Assembly: GCA_039809495.1 (NCBI GenBank)
Contig: JBDHVC010000015.1
Location: 1-64,000 of the forward strand
Origin: JAFLCL01 sp039809495
GTDB lineage: Bacteria > Myxococcota_A > Polyangia > Polyangiales > Sandaracinaceae
Length of the DNA: 64,000 nucleotides
Reading direction: 5' to 3'
Positions 46,434-55,409 of the stretch are shown here, one piece after another. A program made the position numbers and the translations under genes. Numbering within the stretch: the stretch's first letter is position 1; each line of letters begins with the position of its first letter. Under the pieces are notes generated by a model. It was not told the origin of the DNA. It did not search any database and worked only from the letters and a program-made list of their open reading frames with translations.

Positions 46434-47821
46434 CGGAGCGCCTCGGTCGCGAGGGACGAGAGGGTCGGCTCGGCGAGGAAGAGGTCGGCGAGCAGGTCGG
46501 CGCGCGCCCCGAGGTGGATCCCGGTCGCGAGCGGCGCGAGCGCGTCGGCGGCTCCGGGCCCGATGGCGGTCGCGCCGATGATCCGCTCCTCGGCGTCGAG
46601 GACGACCTTCAGCGTGCCGCGTGCGTGGCGGTCGAAGCCGGCGCCCTCGAGCGCGCCCCGCGTGCTCGACTCGTAGCTCGCGACCCGCACCTCGAAGGGC
46701 GCGGCGCGTCGCATCGCCTCCTCGGGGGTGGTCCCGACGCGCGCCAGCTCCGGCCGGGTGAACACGGCCTCGATCCAGGCCTCCGGTCGCTTGGGCGCGA
46801 CGCGCTGGCCGCTCGCGTGTCGAGCCGCGATCCACGCCTCCGCGCTCGCCTTGTTGGCCGTGAACGGGGGGCCGGCCGCGTCTCCCGCCGCGTAGACGCG
46901 CTCGTTGCTCGTCTTGCCGTAGGCGTCGACCACGATCGCGCCGCGCGCGGGATCGACGCGGACGCCGGCCGCCTCGGGGCAGAGGCGCGCGACGTCCGCG
47001 CGGCGCCCGATCGCGACGAACGCTCGCTCGGCCGCGTAGGTCCGGCCGCCGTCGAGCGTGGCGAGCACGCGCTCGTCCTTGGGCGCGTCGGCGTGGCGAG
47101 AGCGGACCACGCTCGTCACGCGCTTGCCGTGGACGAGCTTCGCCCCGCGCTCCATGAGCACGTCGCCGAGGGAATTCGCGAGCTCTCGGTCGAAGCGGCG
47201 GAGCATCCCGATGTCATCCATCACCCACGTCACGCGGACGCCCAGATCGAGGAACGCCGAGCACGCCTCGGCGCCGGTCACGCCGCCGCCGACGACCAGC
47301 AGCGTCTCCGGGAGCGAGCGGAGCCACCGGACGTGCCGCGGCGCGAAGATCGTCTCGCCGTCGGGGCCGACCTGATCACCGAAGAATCCGTCCGGGAAGC
47401 TCGGGCTCGAGCCCGTCGCGACGATCGCGCGCTCGAACGAGAGCGTCGAGGTGCTCCCGGCGTGCGAGAGGGTGACGCTCTCGGGGCTCGCGAAGCGGGC
47501 CGTGCCGGGGAGGACGCGGACGCCGGTGTCGGTGAGGCGCTCGGCCGCGCGCGCGGCCTGATGCGCGACGAGCCGCTCGACGTCCTCGACGAAGCGAGCG
47601 GCCTCGGGGGCGTCGAGCAGCGTCTTCTCGCCGCGCGTGTTCCGGAGCGCGGCGAGGTGCAGGAGCGCCTTGCTCGGGACGAGGCTCGCGTGCATCGCGC
47701 GCCCTCCGATGTCGCCATCGGTCGCGAGCGTCACGCTCCGGCCCGAGCGGGCGGCGCTGATCGCCGCCGTGATGCCGGCGGGCCCTGCTCCGATCACGAG
47801 GATGTCCGCGCGTGCGTTCAT
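46430..47821 (-). CDS. lipoamide-dehydrogenase-like flavoprotein lacking the redox disulfide
   Basis: A 463-residue member of the pyridine nucleotide-disulfide oxidoreductase family. The FAD motif ILVIGAGPAGITAA opens the protein, the NAD(P) motif is LLVVGGGVTGAE, and RVYAAGDAAG is the second FAD motif. The usual active site GGTCLNVGCIPSK is replaced by GGRAMHASLVPSK (residues 39-51): both redox cysteines are gone (A42, L47). The C-terminal HPTxSE catalytic pair is changed to EPTLSS. It therefore cannot run the classic dithiol reaction but may still move electrons from NAD(P)H to FAD and an acceptor. It overlaps the hydrolase and the YbjN-like gene by ATGA on both sides. Confidence 0.85.
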   Translation of the reverse strand: MNARADILVIGAGPAGITAAISAARSGRSVTLATDGDIGGRAMHASLVPSKALLHLAALRNTRGEKTLLDAPEAARFVEDVERLVAHQAARAAERLTDTGVRVLPGTARFASPESVTLSHAGSTSTLSFERAIVATGSSPSFPDGFFGDQVGPDGETIFAPRHVRWLRSLPETLLVVGGGVTGAEACSAFLDLGVRVTWVMDDIGMLRRFDRELANSLGDVLMERGAKLVHGKRVTSVVRSRHADAPKDERVLATLDGGRTYAAERAFVAIGRRADVARLCPEAAGVRVDPARGAIVVDAYGKTSNERVYAAGDAAGPPFTANKASAEAWIAARHASGQRVAPKRPEAWIEAVFTRPELARVGTTPEEAMRRAAPFEVRVASYESSTRGALEGAGFDRHARGTLKVVLDAEERIIGATAIGPGAADALAPLATGIHLGARADLLADLFLAEPTLSSLATEALR

Positions 47822-48657
47822 GGCGCCACCGTCCCACGAACGCGCTCGACGAGCACCCGCCGCAGGCCGCTCGGATCATCGACGTGGACCCAGTGTCCCG
47901 CGGGGAGGACGTCGAGCGTGGCTCGGTCGCTCGCCGCCAGCGCTCGAGCGTGGGCGCGGTCGGCCTCGTCGAAGACGTTCGAGCGATCGCCGATCACGAG
48001 GTGGAGCCGCGGCGCGCGCCGCGCCGGCTCCTCGTCGAAGAGCGGCCAGAGGTCGGCGGTGAAGTAGTCGTCGAGGAGCGCGTGGATCGCGGGCAGATCG
48101 AAGCCCATCTCGAAGCCGTCGGCCGTGCGACGCAAGCTCATCGCGAGCCACGAGGCGATCGCGCGGCTCTGGCCGCGCTCGACGAGCGCCTCGACGTAGT
48201 CCTCGCGCCGCGCGACGCGGGGCGACAGGCGCTCGAGCGCATCGAGGACGGCGAGGACGTTCTCGGAGCCTCGCGCGCTCGGACGCGCGCCGGGCATCGA
48301 GTCGACGAGGAAGACGTGCTCGAGCTCGCGCGCGGGCGCCTCGGGTCCGCGGGCGAGGGTCATCGCGACCTTGCCGCCGAAGCTGTGGCCGAGGACGCCT
48401 CGGATGGGCTGCTCGAGCGCCGCCTCGAGCGCCATGACGGCGCGCGCGCACGCGGCGAGGGTGTGGGGTGGGGGAGGCATCGCCGAGCCGCCGTGCCCCG
48501 GCAGATCGACGAGCACGGCCTGCCAAGACGGATCCTCGGTCACGAGCGCGCGCGCGAGCGAGCGGAGGTTCGTGCCGCTCCCGAGGATCCCGTGGAGAAA
48601 GAGGAACGAGCGCTGCGGGGCCGCCGCGTCGGCGCGGAGGATCTCGTGGTGGAGCAT
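47818..48657 (-). CDS. alpha/beta-hydrolase-fold protein
   Basis: A 279-residue hydrolase. The oxyanion region is FLFLHGILGSG, the nucleophile elbow GVLGHSFGGKV carries the catalytic Ser, and the catalytic His is in LPAGHWVH near the end; an Asp is likely in LVIGDRSN. It resembles the YbfF/MenH-type esterases. I start it at ATG 48657; a longer frame reaches 48951 but reads the neighbour's repeats in another frame. TACGAC stands seven bases upstream. Its stop overlaps the flavoprotein start (ATGA). The substrate is unknown. Confidence 0.85.
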   Translation of the reverse strand: MLHHEILRADAAAPQRSFLFLHGILGSGTNLRSLARALVTEDPSWQAVLVDLPGHGGSAMPPPPHTLAACARAVMALEAALEQPIRGVLGHSFGGKVAMTLARGPEAPARELEHVFLVDSMPGARPSARGSENVLAVLDALERLSPRVARREDYVEALVERGQSRAIASWLAMSLRRTADGFEMGFDLPAIHALLDDYFTADLWPLFDEEPARRAPRLHLVIGDRSNVFDEADRAHARALAASDRATLDVLPAGHWVHVDDPSGLRRVLVERVRGTVAP

Positions 48658-48733
48658 CGCCCGCGTCGTACCGCCTCCGGGCGGCGAGGACCACGTCACC
48701 TCGAGCGCGCGGGACCCGCTCCGAGCGTCGGGA

Positions 48734-51184
48734 TCAGCTCGAGCGCTCGTCCGCGGGCTTGGTCTCGCCGTCCGGCTTGGTCTCGTCCGTGGGCTTGGTC
48801 TCGTCCGCGGGCTTGGTCTCGTCCGCGGGCTTGGTCTCGTCCGTGGGCTTGGTCTCGTCCGTGGGCTTGGTCTCGTCCGTGGGCTTGGTCTCGTCCGTGG
48901 GCTTGGTCTCGCCGTCGGGCTTCTTCGGCGGCGCGGGGGGGAGCTGGACACGACGCTCGGCCAGGATGATGAGCTTCGGCGAGTCGGCGCCGAAGTAGAC
49001 GGCGGGGGTGGCCTCGCGCCCCGAGATCTCCGCCACGCGGAAGCCTCGCGCGTGGAGGATCTGCCCGAGCTCGTGGAGCGAATAGAGCCGGATCGCGTAG
49101 TGGGTCTCCTGCTGGCGACCGTCGTCGAGCATCACGTTGCGCTTCACGCTCATGCGCGACGAGATGAAGTTGAAGGACGTCTCCTCCATGACGATGCAGC
49201 CGTCGCCTTGGAACCAGACGAGGTTCGGCTGGGTCGGGAGCGTGAAGTCTCGGTTCACGACCTCGAGCAGGAGCTTGCCTCCCGGCTTGAGGGCTCGATG
49301 GATCCGCTCGAGCACCCCCTTGTTCGTCTCGTCGTCGAAGTAGCCGAGCGTCGTGCCCCAGAGGAGCACGGCGTCGAAGGCGCCCTCGAAGCTCATCTCG
49401 CGCATGTCGGCGTGGATGAAGTTGATCTTGAACCCCTGATCCTGAGCCTCGTCCGCGGCGCGAGAGAGCATCGGCAAGGAGAGATCGAGCCCGACGACGA
49501 GGTAGCCGCGGCGCGTCAGCTCGATCGCGTGGAGCCCGAGGCCGCAGCCGACGTCGAGGATCGTCGCGCCGGGCGGGAGCTTGAGCCGCCCCTCGATGAA
49601 GTCGGTCTGTCGCGCGATCGCCTTCGCGCTCGGCGTCGGCACGGTGCGAAGGTAGTCGTCGTTGAAGAACTCCTCCCACCAGAGCAGCTTCTTCTTGGGT
49701 GGCCGCGACGGCAGGGAGACGCGCTCGTCGAAGCCCGCTGGGGTGGCGCTCGCCGCGCTCGGCGCGCCAGCGGCGGGAGGAGCGGGGGGCTTGGGGGGCG
49801 CCGGCGGCGGCTTCACCGGAGCCGAAGGGAGCGAGGTTCGACCCGCGAGGCTCGGCTGGGCGGGCGGCACCGAGGCGACCTCGAGCATCTCGTCGTCGTC
49901 CTCGCTCGAGAGCGAGGGGTCGGGATCGATCTCGATGGCGTCACCCGGATCGCTCTCGCGCTCGACGGGCTCGACGTCTGCGGTCGGCGCGCCGAGGCCG
50001 CCTGAGAGCGTCTCCTTGGCGTGCGGCTCGAGCGCTCGCGTCGGCTCGAGCCCGACGATGGCGATCGTGCGCTGGATCACGACGGCGACCGGGGACGCGT
50101 CCTCGGTTACGGGCTCGGGCGCATCGGACGCCGCGTCCTCGTCGGCGCTCGCGCCCGCGAGCGTGTCGCGGGGTGAGTCCTCGCTCGCGGTCGATCGGGA
50201 GGGCTCGCGGGGGCTCGGCTCGACCTCGAGCACGATCTCGCCCTCCGCGCTCGAGCCCGGCTCGTCCGTCGCGAGGCGTGTCGCGTCATCCTCGCGCGGC
50301 GCAGGCTCGCGCGAGGCGACGTCGGTGGCCGGCTCGCCCTCGGAGCGAGGAGCGCTCGGCGGCTCGTCCTCGATCGGCTCGTCCTCGATCGGCTCGTCCG
50401 AGAGCGAGATCTCGACGGACGAGGGCTCCGTGGGGGAGCCGAGCGGCCAGCCGTCGGCGCTCGCCGTCGCCTCGCTCGCTCGGGGCGTCTCCAGCCCGAC
50501 CCGCGGCGCCTCGATGGGCTCGTCGGGCAAGGTCGGGCGGGGCGGCTCGTCGGGCGGGGGCGCGCTCGAGCGCTTCTTCCCGACCTTCGTCGTCTCGCCG
50601 CGCAGCGGCTCGATCGCGCTCGGCTCCTCCTCGATCCGCGTGGCCTCGCCGGCGAGGTCGGGCACGTCGTCGTCGAGCTCGAGGTGGGGCTCGATCGCCG
50701 CCTCGAGCACGATCTCGTCGCTCGGGGCCGTCGCGCGCGGGTCCTCGCCCGGTTCGGAGAGCGAGGAGGGCTCGCTCTCCGGCTCCGGCTCGGCCGAGGA
50801 GGCGAGCGCCGCGCGCTCGAGCGACTGGGCGCTCTCGCGGGAGACCCGCGCCGGAGGAGGCGGAGGCGGCGGGCGGCCGGAGGGGCGGGCGGCAGGGGCC
50901 GGCGCCTCGGGCTCATGCGCCTCGAGCTCCTCGTCGAGGGAGAGCTCCTCGAGCGAGGGCTCGCCCGAGGGCGCTCGCGCTTGGACGGACGCGGGCGCGG
51001 CGGGGCGCTCGCTCGCACGAGCCGGCGTCGAGGCGGCGCTCGAGGACTCGGCGGCGGGCAGATCGACGAAGCTCTGACGCGGGACGTCGTCGACCGGGAC
51101 GCGGAGCGCTCGTCGCCTGCGACGACCGTTCGATCCCTCGCTCGGCGGCGTGCCTCGCCCGTCGCGCTCGCGCTCGTCGCTCAT
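48734..51184 (-). CDS. SAM-dependent methyltransferase with 500-residue acidic N-terminus and TKPTDE tail
   Basis: An 816-residue protein. Residues 1 to about 490 are low complexity, very acidic and rich in Glu, Ser, Pro and Ala, so probably disordered. A compact methyltransferase domain follows (about 520-755) with motif I TILDVGCGLGLHAIEL, VVGLDLSLPML, FDAVLLWGTTLGY and LKPGGKLLLEVVN. The tail is nine or ten tandem hexapeptides of the type TKPTDE, encoded by 18-base repeats at about 48750-48920. ATG 51184 overlaps the psd stop (ATGA). Phosphatidylethanolamine or another envelope substrate is conceivable from this coupling but unproven. Nothing else like the N-terminus is in the window. Confidence 0.8.
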   Translation of the reverse strand: MSDERERDGRGTPPSEGSNGRRRRRALRVPVDDVPRQSFVDLPAAESSSAASTPARASERPAAPASVQARAPSGEPSLEELSLDEELEAHEPEAPAPAARPSGRPPPPPPPARVSRESAQSLERAALASSAEPEPESEPSSLSEPGEDPRATAPSDEIVLEAAIEPHLELDDDVPDLAGEATRIEEEPSAIEPLRGETTKVGKKRSSAPPPDEPPRPTLPDEPIEAPRVGLETPRASEATASADGWPLGSPTEPSSVEISLSDEPIEDEPIEDEPPSAPRSEGEPATDVASREPAPREDDATRLATDEPGSSAEGEIVLEVEPSPREPSRSTASEDSPRDTLAGASADEDAASDAPEPVTEDASPVAVVIQRTIAIVGLEPTRALEPHAKETLSGGLGAPTADVEPVERESDPGDAIEIDPDPSLSSEDDDEMLEVASVPPAQPSLAGRTSLPSAPVKPPPAPPKPPAPPAAGAPSAASATPAGFDERVSLPSRPPKKKLLWWEEFFNDDYLRTVPTPSAKAIARQTDFIEGRLKLPPGATILDVGCGLGLHAIELTRRGYLVVGLDLSLPMLSRAADEAQDQGFKINFIHADMREMSFEGAFDAVLLWGTTLGYFDDETNKGVLERIHRALKPGGKLLLEVVNRDFTLPTQPNLVWFQGDGCIVMEETSFNFISSRMSVKRNVMLDDGRQQETHYAIRLYSLHELGQILHARGFRVAEISGREATPAVYFGADSPKLIILAERRVQLPPAPPKKPDGETKPTDETKPTDETKPTDETKPTDETKPADETKPADETKPTDETKPDGETKPADERSS

Positions 51185-52029
51185 GCTCGAGCCCGGTAGA
51201 GGGCGCGGCCGACGCGGACATCGGAGCCCGCCTCGATCACGGGGCGAACGCGCGCGGCGCGGGTGGTGAGGACGATGGCGGTCGAGCCGAGGAGGAAGCG
51301 GCCGAGCTCGGCGCCGCGCTCGAGGCGGACGTCGTCATAGTACCGCTCCTCCACGCCGCCGCGAGGCGAGCGGTGGAGCTGCTCGTCGAAGGCGAGCTGG
51401 ATCCCGCCCACGACCATCGCTCCGACGAGGATGGTCACCACCTCGCCGTGCTGGGGCGTCTCCATGTGGACGACCACGCGCTCGTTCTTCGCGAACAGGC
51501 TCGGGACGTTCTCGAGCCCGATGCGGTTGACCGGGAAGAGCGTCCCCGGCACGTGGCGCACGCGGGTGACGTGGCCCTCGGTCGGCGCGTGGACGCGGTG
51601 GTAGTCGCGCGGCGAGAGGTAGACGACGGCGAAGCGCCCACCCTCGAAGCGCTCGGCCGCCGCGTGGTCGCCGAGGAGCTCGGCCACGCGATAGGGCTGG
51701 CCCTTCACCGAGAGCCGCGCGGACGGCTCGATCGGTCCCTCGTCCTCGAGGCGTCCGTCGGCCGGGCAGACGAGCGCGCCCGGGTCCGCGTCGATCGGCC
51801 TCGCGCCCTCGCGCAGCGGTCGAGAGAAGAACTCGTTGAAGGTCCGAAAACCGAGCGCCGGGACGACGCACTCGCTGAGGTCGACCCGGTAGGCGCGGGC
51901 GTAGAGCCGGATCGCGCGATCGAGCACGGGACGCGGCGCTCGGACGGATGCGGCTCGACCGAGCGCGCGGCTGATCCTCTCGCGAGGCAGCCATCGCAGG
52001 GTCTCCGCAGCCATCCGGGAGGACGTCAT
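51181..52029 (-). CDS. psd: phosphatidylserine decarboxylase proenzyme
   Basis: A 282-residue proenzyme that makes phosphatidylethanolamine from phosphatidylserine at the inner membrane. The self-cleavage motif LGST is present (Ser about 249), and so are the catalytic His in YHRVHAPTEGHV and the conserved FNEFFSRPLREGARPID segment. The protein cuts itself at the Ser to form the pyruvoyl cofactor. I prefer ATG 52029; a TTG at 52071 would add 14 residues. A -10-like TAGCAT lies at 52090-52085. Its stop overlaps the start of the methyltransferase gene (ATGA), so the two are coupled. Confidence 0.92.
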   Translation of the reverse strand: MTSSRMAAETLRWLPRERISRALGRAASVRAPRPVLDRAIRLYARAYRVDLSECVVPALGFRTFNEFFSRPLREGARPIDADPGALVCPADGRLEDEGPIEPSARLSVKGQPYRVAELLGDHAAAERFEGGRFAVVYLSPRDYHRVHAPTEGHVTRVRHVPGTLFPVNRIGLENVPSLFAKNERVVVHMETPQHGEVVTILVGAMVVGGIQLAFDEQLHRSPRGGVEERYYDDVRLERGAELGRFLLGSTAIVLTTRAARVRPVIEAGSDVRVGRALYRARA

Positions 52030-52183
52030 GTCCGCGTAGCGATCGTGGGAAAAGGGCCGAGGGAGGGGCAAGTCAGCTCGGGCGATGCTACCGAAGCCGT
52101 GTTTCCGAGGTCAAAACAAACCTGCGCGTCCCGTGAACCTCCGACGGAACGCGGGGAGGGAGGCTCGCGCCCCGCGGGGCGCC

Positions 52184-53404
52184 TCATCCGGGCAGACGCT
52201 CGCGCAGGGCCTCGAGGAAGCGCGTCGCCGGCGCGTCGTCGGCCGAAAGCCGCAGGACCCGTCCGTCCGCGAAGGCCAGCTCCACCGCGGCGCGCCGGCC
52301 TCCCCTCCGGGCGAGCCGCTCCGCGCCCGCGTCGACCGCGACGCCCGCCGCGAAGAGCGCGGCGCCGAGCGCGGCGAGGGCGTACTCCCCGCCGCGCGCG
52401 CCGTCGACGAGGACGTACCCGCCGACGAGCACGCCCACCGAGAGCGAGAGCGCGCCGGCGTAGAGGAGCAGCCCCCGGTGCCGCGGCTCGCGGCTCGCCG
52501 AGCGGAGCTCGCCGAGGTCGAGGATCGAGCTGCGCTCCCGCGTCGGGAGCCCGAGCGCCCGGATCGACTCGTGGATCTCGAGCCGACGCCCGGCGAGCGC
52601 GAGGCGAACCTCGGCTCGTCGTCCGAGGACGGCGCGCAGCGCGGCGGCGATGGCGGCGAGCAGGGCCCAGCCCGTGATCCACCGGATCACCGCGCGGAAT
52701 CCCCCGAACCGCCGTGGGAGGATCGCGCCCTCGAGGGTGATCTCGGGTGGACCCGCCTGGCGCACGCTCGCCCCGCTCGCGGCGCCGATCGCGCTCGCGA
52801 CGACGGGATCGAGCCCACCGTGCGCGGCGAGCCCGAGCAGCGCGTCGCGCGCGCCCTCCGCGCGGCTCGCGGCGAGCGCCGTGACGAGGGCGATGGCCCG
52901 CGCGCGGGTCCTCGCTCGCGCTCGATCGCGCCCGACGGCCGCGTCGAGCACCTGCTGAGCGAGCTCGCGGGGGAGGCGCTCCTCGAGCGGCCCCGCCGCC
53001 TCGCGCGCGAGCGCCCCGAGCCAAGGGACGTCGGTCGACGTCTCGAGCCAGACCGCGTGGCGCACCGCGCGCTCGATCCGCGCGTCCGCCCCATCGGGCT
53101 CGCGCGCGATCGCGTCCTCGAGGCCGAGCACCGCGAGGCTCGCGACCAAGGCGCGCTCCCGCTCGGACTTCGGCCCGCGCTCGAGGACGTCGAGGGCGTT
53201 CGCGAGGCTGCTCCCCGCGCGGGCGCGCTCGACGCCGAGCTCCTCGGCACGCTTCTGGACGTGGTCGCGGCCGACGAATTGGGTCCGCCCCTCGGCCTGT
53301 CGCCCGAGGACGTCGAGGGCGAGCGCGCCGAGCGGCTCACGGTGCGGGTGAGCGCGCAGCTCCTCGAGGAGGCTGTCCTTCGAGACGTTCTCGTCTTCGG
53401 CCAT
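52184..53404 (-). CDS. unrecognised membrane protein
   Basis: A 406-residue protein with no family I can name. The first 220 residues are helical, rich in Ala, Arg and Glu, and probably cytoplasmic, possibly of the repeat-helical type. Three hydrophobic segments follow: about 235-262 (WITGWALLAAIAAALRAV), 312-335 (LLLYAGALSLSVGVLVGGYV) and 343-362. The C-terminal 45 residues (VELAFADGRVLRLSADDAPATRFLEALR) look like a small PH-like or strand domain. It lies 30 bases after the ABC exporter. TATAAG, 5/6 to a -10 consensus, lies 13 bases before its ATG. Confidence 0.7.
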   Translation of the reverse strand: MAEDENVSKDSLLEELRAHPHREPLGALALDVLGRQAEGRTQFVGRDHVQKRAEELGVERARAGSSLANALDVLERGPKSERERALVASLAVLGLEDAIAREPDGADARIERAVRHAVWLETSTDVPWLGALAREAAGPLEERLPRELAQQVLDAAVGRDRARARTRARAIALVTALAASRAEGARDALLGLAAHGGLDPVVASAIGAASGASVRQAGPPEITLEGAILPRRFGGFRAVIRWITGWALLAAIAAALRAVLGRRAEVRLALAGRRLEIHESIRALGLPTRERSSILDLGELRSASREPRHRGLLLYAGALSLSVGVLVGGYVLVDGARGGEYALAALGAALFAAGVAVDAGAERLARRGGRRAAVELAFADGRVLRLSADDAPATRFLEALRERLPG

Positions 53405-53417
53405 GTGCGCGAGGCCC

Positions 53418-53423
53418 CTTATA
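53418..53423 (-). promoter_or_regulatory. -10 box upstream of the 53404 gene
   Basis: TATAAG on the minus strand ends 13 bases before ATG 53404, which would give a leader of about seven bases. It suggests an internal promoter after the exporter gene. Confidence 0.4.
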
Positions 53424-53434
53424 GCTCGGCGGCG

Positions 53435-55408
53435 TCAGACGTCTCGCGCCTCGGGAGACGGCGCCGAGGCGCGGCCGGGATCCCCCGACGGGTCGTCGAC
53501 GTACCCGGCCGCCTGGAGCCGGAAGAGCCGTGCGTAGAGGCCCTCCGCCGCCATCAGCGCGTCGTGCGTGCCCGACTCGATCACCCGCCCGCCTTCGAGC
53601 ACCACGATGTGGTCGGCGACCCGCACCGAGCCGAAGCGGTGCGAGATCAGGACGACGCTCTGTCTTCCCCGCGCCTCGCGGATGTGCTCGAGGATCTTCG
53701 TCTCCGCGTCCGGGTCGAGCGCGGCGGTCGGCTCGTCGAGGACGACGATCTCGTCCCGCTCGCGCATGAACGCGCGCGCGAGGGCCACCTTCTGCCACTG
53801 GCCCCCCGAGAGCTCGACGCCGTCACGAAACCACTTGCCGAGCGGTGAGTGGTAGCCGCGCGGTAGCTCCGCGATGAACGCGTGCGCGAGCGCGCGCCGC
53901 GCCGCGCGCTCCCAGCGCGCCTCGTCGAGCCAGGCGTCGACGTCGCCGACCCCGATGTTCTCCCCCGCCGTGAACTTGAACCGCGCGAAGTCCTGAAAGA
54001 GCAGGGCGAAGCGCCGCCGGAGCGCGAGCACGTCCCACTCGCGGACGTCGAGCCCGTCGAGCAGGATGCGCCCCGCGCTCGCCTCGTAGAGGCGCGTGGC
54101 GAGCTTGACGATCGTCGTCTTGCCCGAGCCGTTCTGGCCGACGAGCGCGAGCAGCTCGCCGGGCTTGAGGCGGAAGCTCACGTCGAGGAGCGCCGGGCGC
54201 TCTGCGCCGGGGTAGGTGAACGAGACGTGCTCGAAGACGAGCCCCGCGCCGACGTCGGCGCCCGTCACCGCGCGGCCGGAGGGGGGATCGATCGGCAGGG
54301 CGAGGAACGCCTGGAGATCGCGGAGGTAGAGCTGGTCGTCGAGGAAGACCCCGAGGCTCGCGAGCCCGCTCGTCACGCCGCCCTGCGCCTGTCGGAAGAT
54401 GGCGATGTACATCGTCATCTCGCCGAGGGTCAGGTGCTCGTTCACCGTGCGGTGGACGATCCAGGCGTACGCGCCGTAGAAGGCGAGCGTGCCGACGAGG
54501 TTGAGCGCGAAGCTCCAGGCGTTGCGCCGAAGCGCGATCGAGCGCTCCTCGCCCTCGATCGTCCGCATGACGCGGCGCAGGCGCTTGAGCAGCGCGTCGC
54601 CGAGGCGGTAGAGCTGCACCTCCTTCGCGAAGTCCTCGCGCGAGACGGTCGTCTCGAGGTACGCCTGGACCCGCTGGTCGCCCGAGCGCCTGCGCTGCTG
54701 ATCGAAGGCCTCTTGGCTGAAGCGCAGCTCGGCGATGAAGACGGGGAGCCCCGCGATCACCACGATCGCGACGGCCCAGAACGAGAGGTTCGCGAGGACG
54801 ACGACGGACGAGAGGAACGTCACCGCGTTGCGGACGACGGTGAAGAGCCCGACGATCAGGTTGTAGGGCCGCTGCGTCGCGTCGCGCCGCGCGCGCATCA
54901 GGCGGTCGTGGAGCTCGGGGTCCTCGAAGTGCTCGAGGCGCAGGGTGAGCGCCTTCTGGAGGATGAGGTCGACGACGGTGTTCGCGATGCGGGGCCGAAG
55001 GAGCGCCTGCGCCGCCGCGGCCGCGCGCTGTCCCGCGAGGATGAGCGAGACGAGGGTGGCCTCGATGAGGACGAGCGCGAGGAGGCCGTCCTTGTGGCGC
55101 GCCCAGCCCGACTCCTCCGAGAGCGCGAGGACGACGAGGTCGACCACCCTGCGCCCGACGAGCGCGACGAGCGCGGGGAGGGTCCCGGTGACGAGCGTCG
55201 AGGCGAGGAGCGCGACGATGATCCCCGGGCCGGCGCGCCACGCGAGCCGAAAGAGCCAGCGCGTCTTCTCGAAGGCGTTGCCCTCGAGCGCCTCGGCCTG
55301 CTCGTGGACGACCGCGATCGGCGACGAGAGGCTCGTGCGCGCGTCCTCGCCGTCGCCGCGGGATCGCGTCGGCTCGGTCTCGGGCTCGTCGTCGCGCTCG
55401 CTCGCCAC
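53435..55408 (-). CDS. ABC exporter, fused permease and ATPase
   Basis: A 657-residue half-transporter. A charged N-terminal extension (about 1-50) precedes six membrane helices (about 55-345) and a C-terminal ATPase with Walker A VGQNGSGKTT, Q-loop FQDFARFKF, signature LSGGQWQKVALARAF, Walker B IVVLDEPTAALD and H-loop LISHRFG. All catalytic residues are intact; it should act as a homodimer in the inner membrane. GTG 55408 starts one base after the stop of the sulfotransferase gene, so the two are made together. Export of a sulfated or sulfate-acceptor lipid is a reasonable hypothesis, not shown. Confidence 0.88.
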   Translation of the reverse strand: MASERDDEPETEPTRSRGDGEDARTSLSSPIAVVHEQAEALEGNAFEKTRWLFRLAWRAGPGIIVALLASTLVTGTLPALVALVGRRVVDLVVLALSEESGWARHKDGLLALVLIEATLVSLILAGQRAAAAAQALLRPRIANTVVDLILQKALTLRLEHFEDPELHDRLMRARRDATQRPYNLIVGLFTVVRNAVTFLSSVVVLANLSFWAVAIVVIAGLPVFIAELRFSQEAFDQQRRRSGDQRVQAYLETTVSREDFAKEVQLYRLGDALLKRLRRVMRTIEGEERSIALRRNAWSFALNLVGTLAFYGAYAWIVHRTVNEHLTLGEMTMYIAIFRQAQGGVTSGLASLGVFLDDQLYLRDLQAFLALPIDPPSGRAVTGADVGAGLVFEHVSFTYPGAERPALLDVSFRLKPGELLALVGQNGSGKTTIVKLATRLYEASAGRILLDGLDVREWDVLALRRRFALLFQDFARFKFTAGENIGVGDVDAWLDEARWERAARRALAHAFIAELPRGYHSPLGKWFRDGVELSGGQWQKVALARAFMRERDEIVVLDEPTAALDPDAETKILEHIREARGRQSVVLISHRFGSVRVADHIVVLEGGRVIESGTHDALMAAEGLYARLFRLQAAGYVDDPSGDPGRASAPSPEARDV

Positions 55409-55409
55409 G

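Noticed and set aside
48750..48920. Regular 18-base repeats resembling a CRISPR array
   Set aside because: There are no spacers, the repeats are contiguous and in frame with the methyltransferase, and no cas gene is present.
47818..48951. Longer 377-residue form of the hydrolase with an RPSPRT-repeat N-terminus
   Set aside because: The extension reads the neighbouring gene's TKPTDE repeats in another frame; the hydrolase domain begins properly at ATG 48657.
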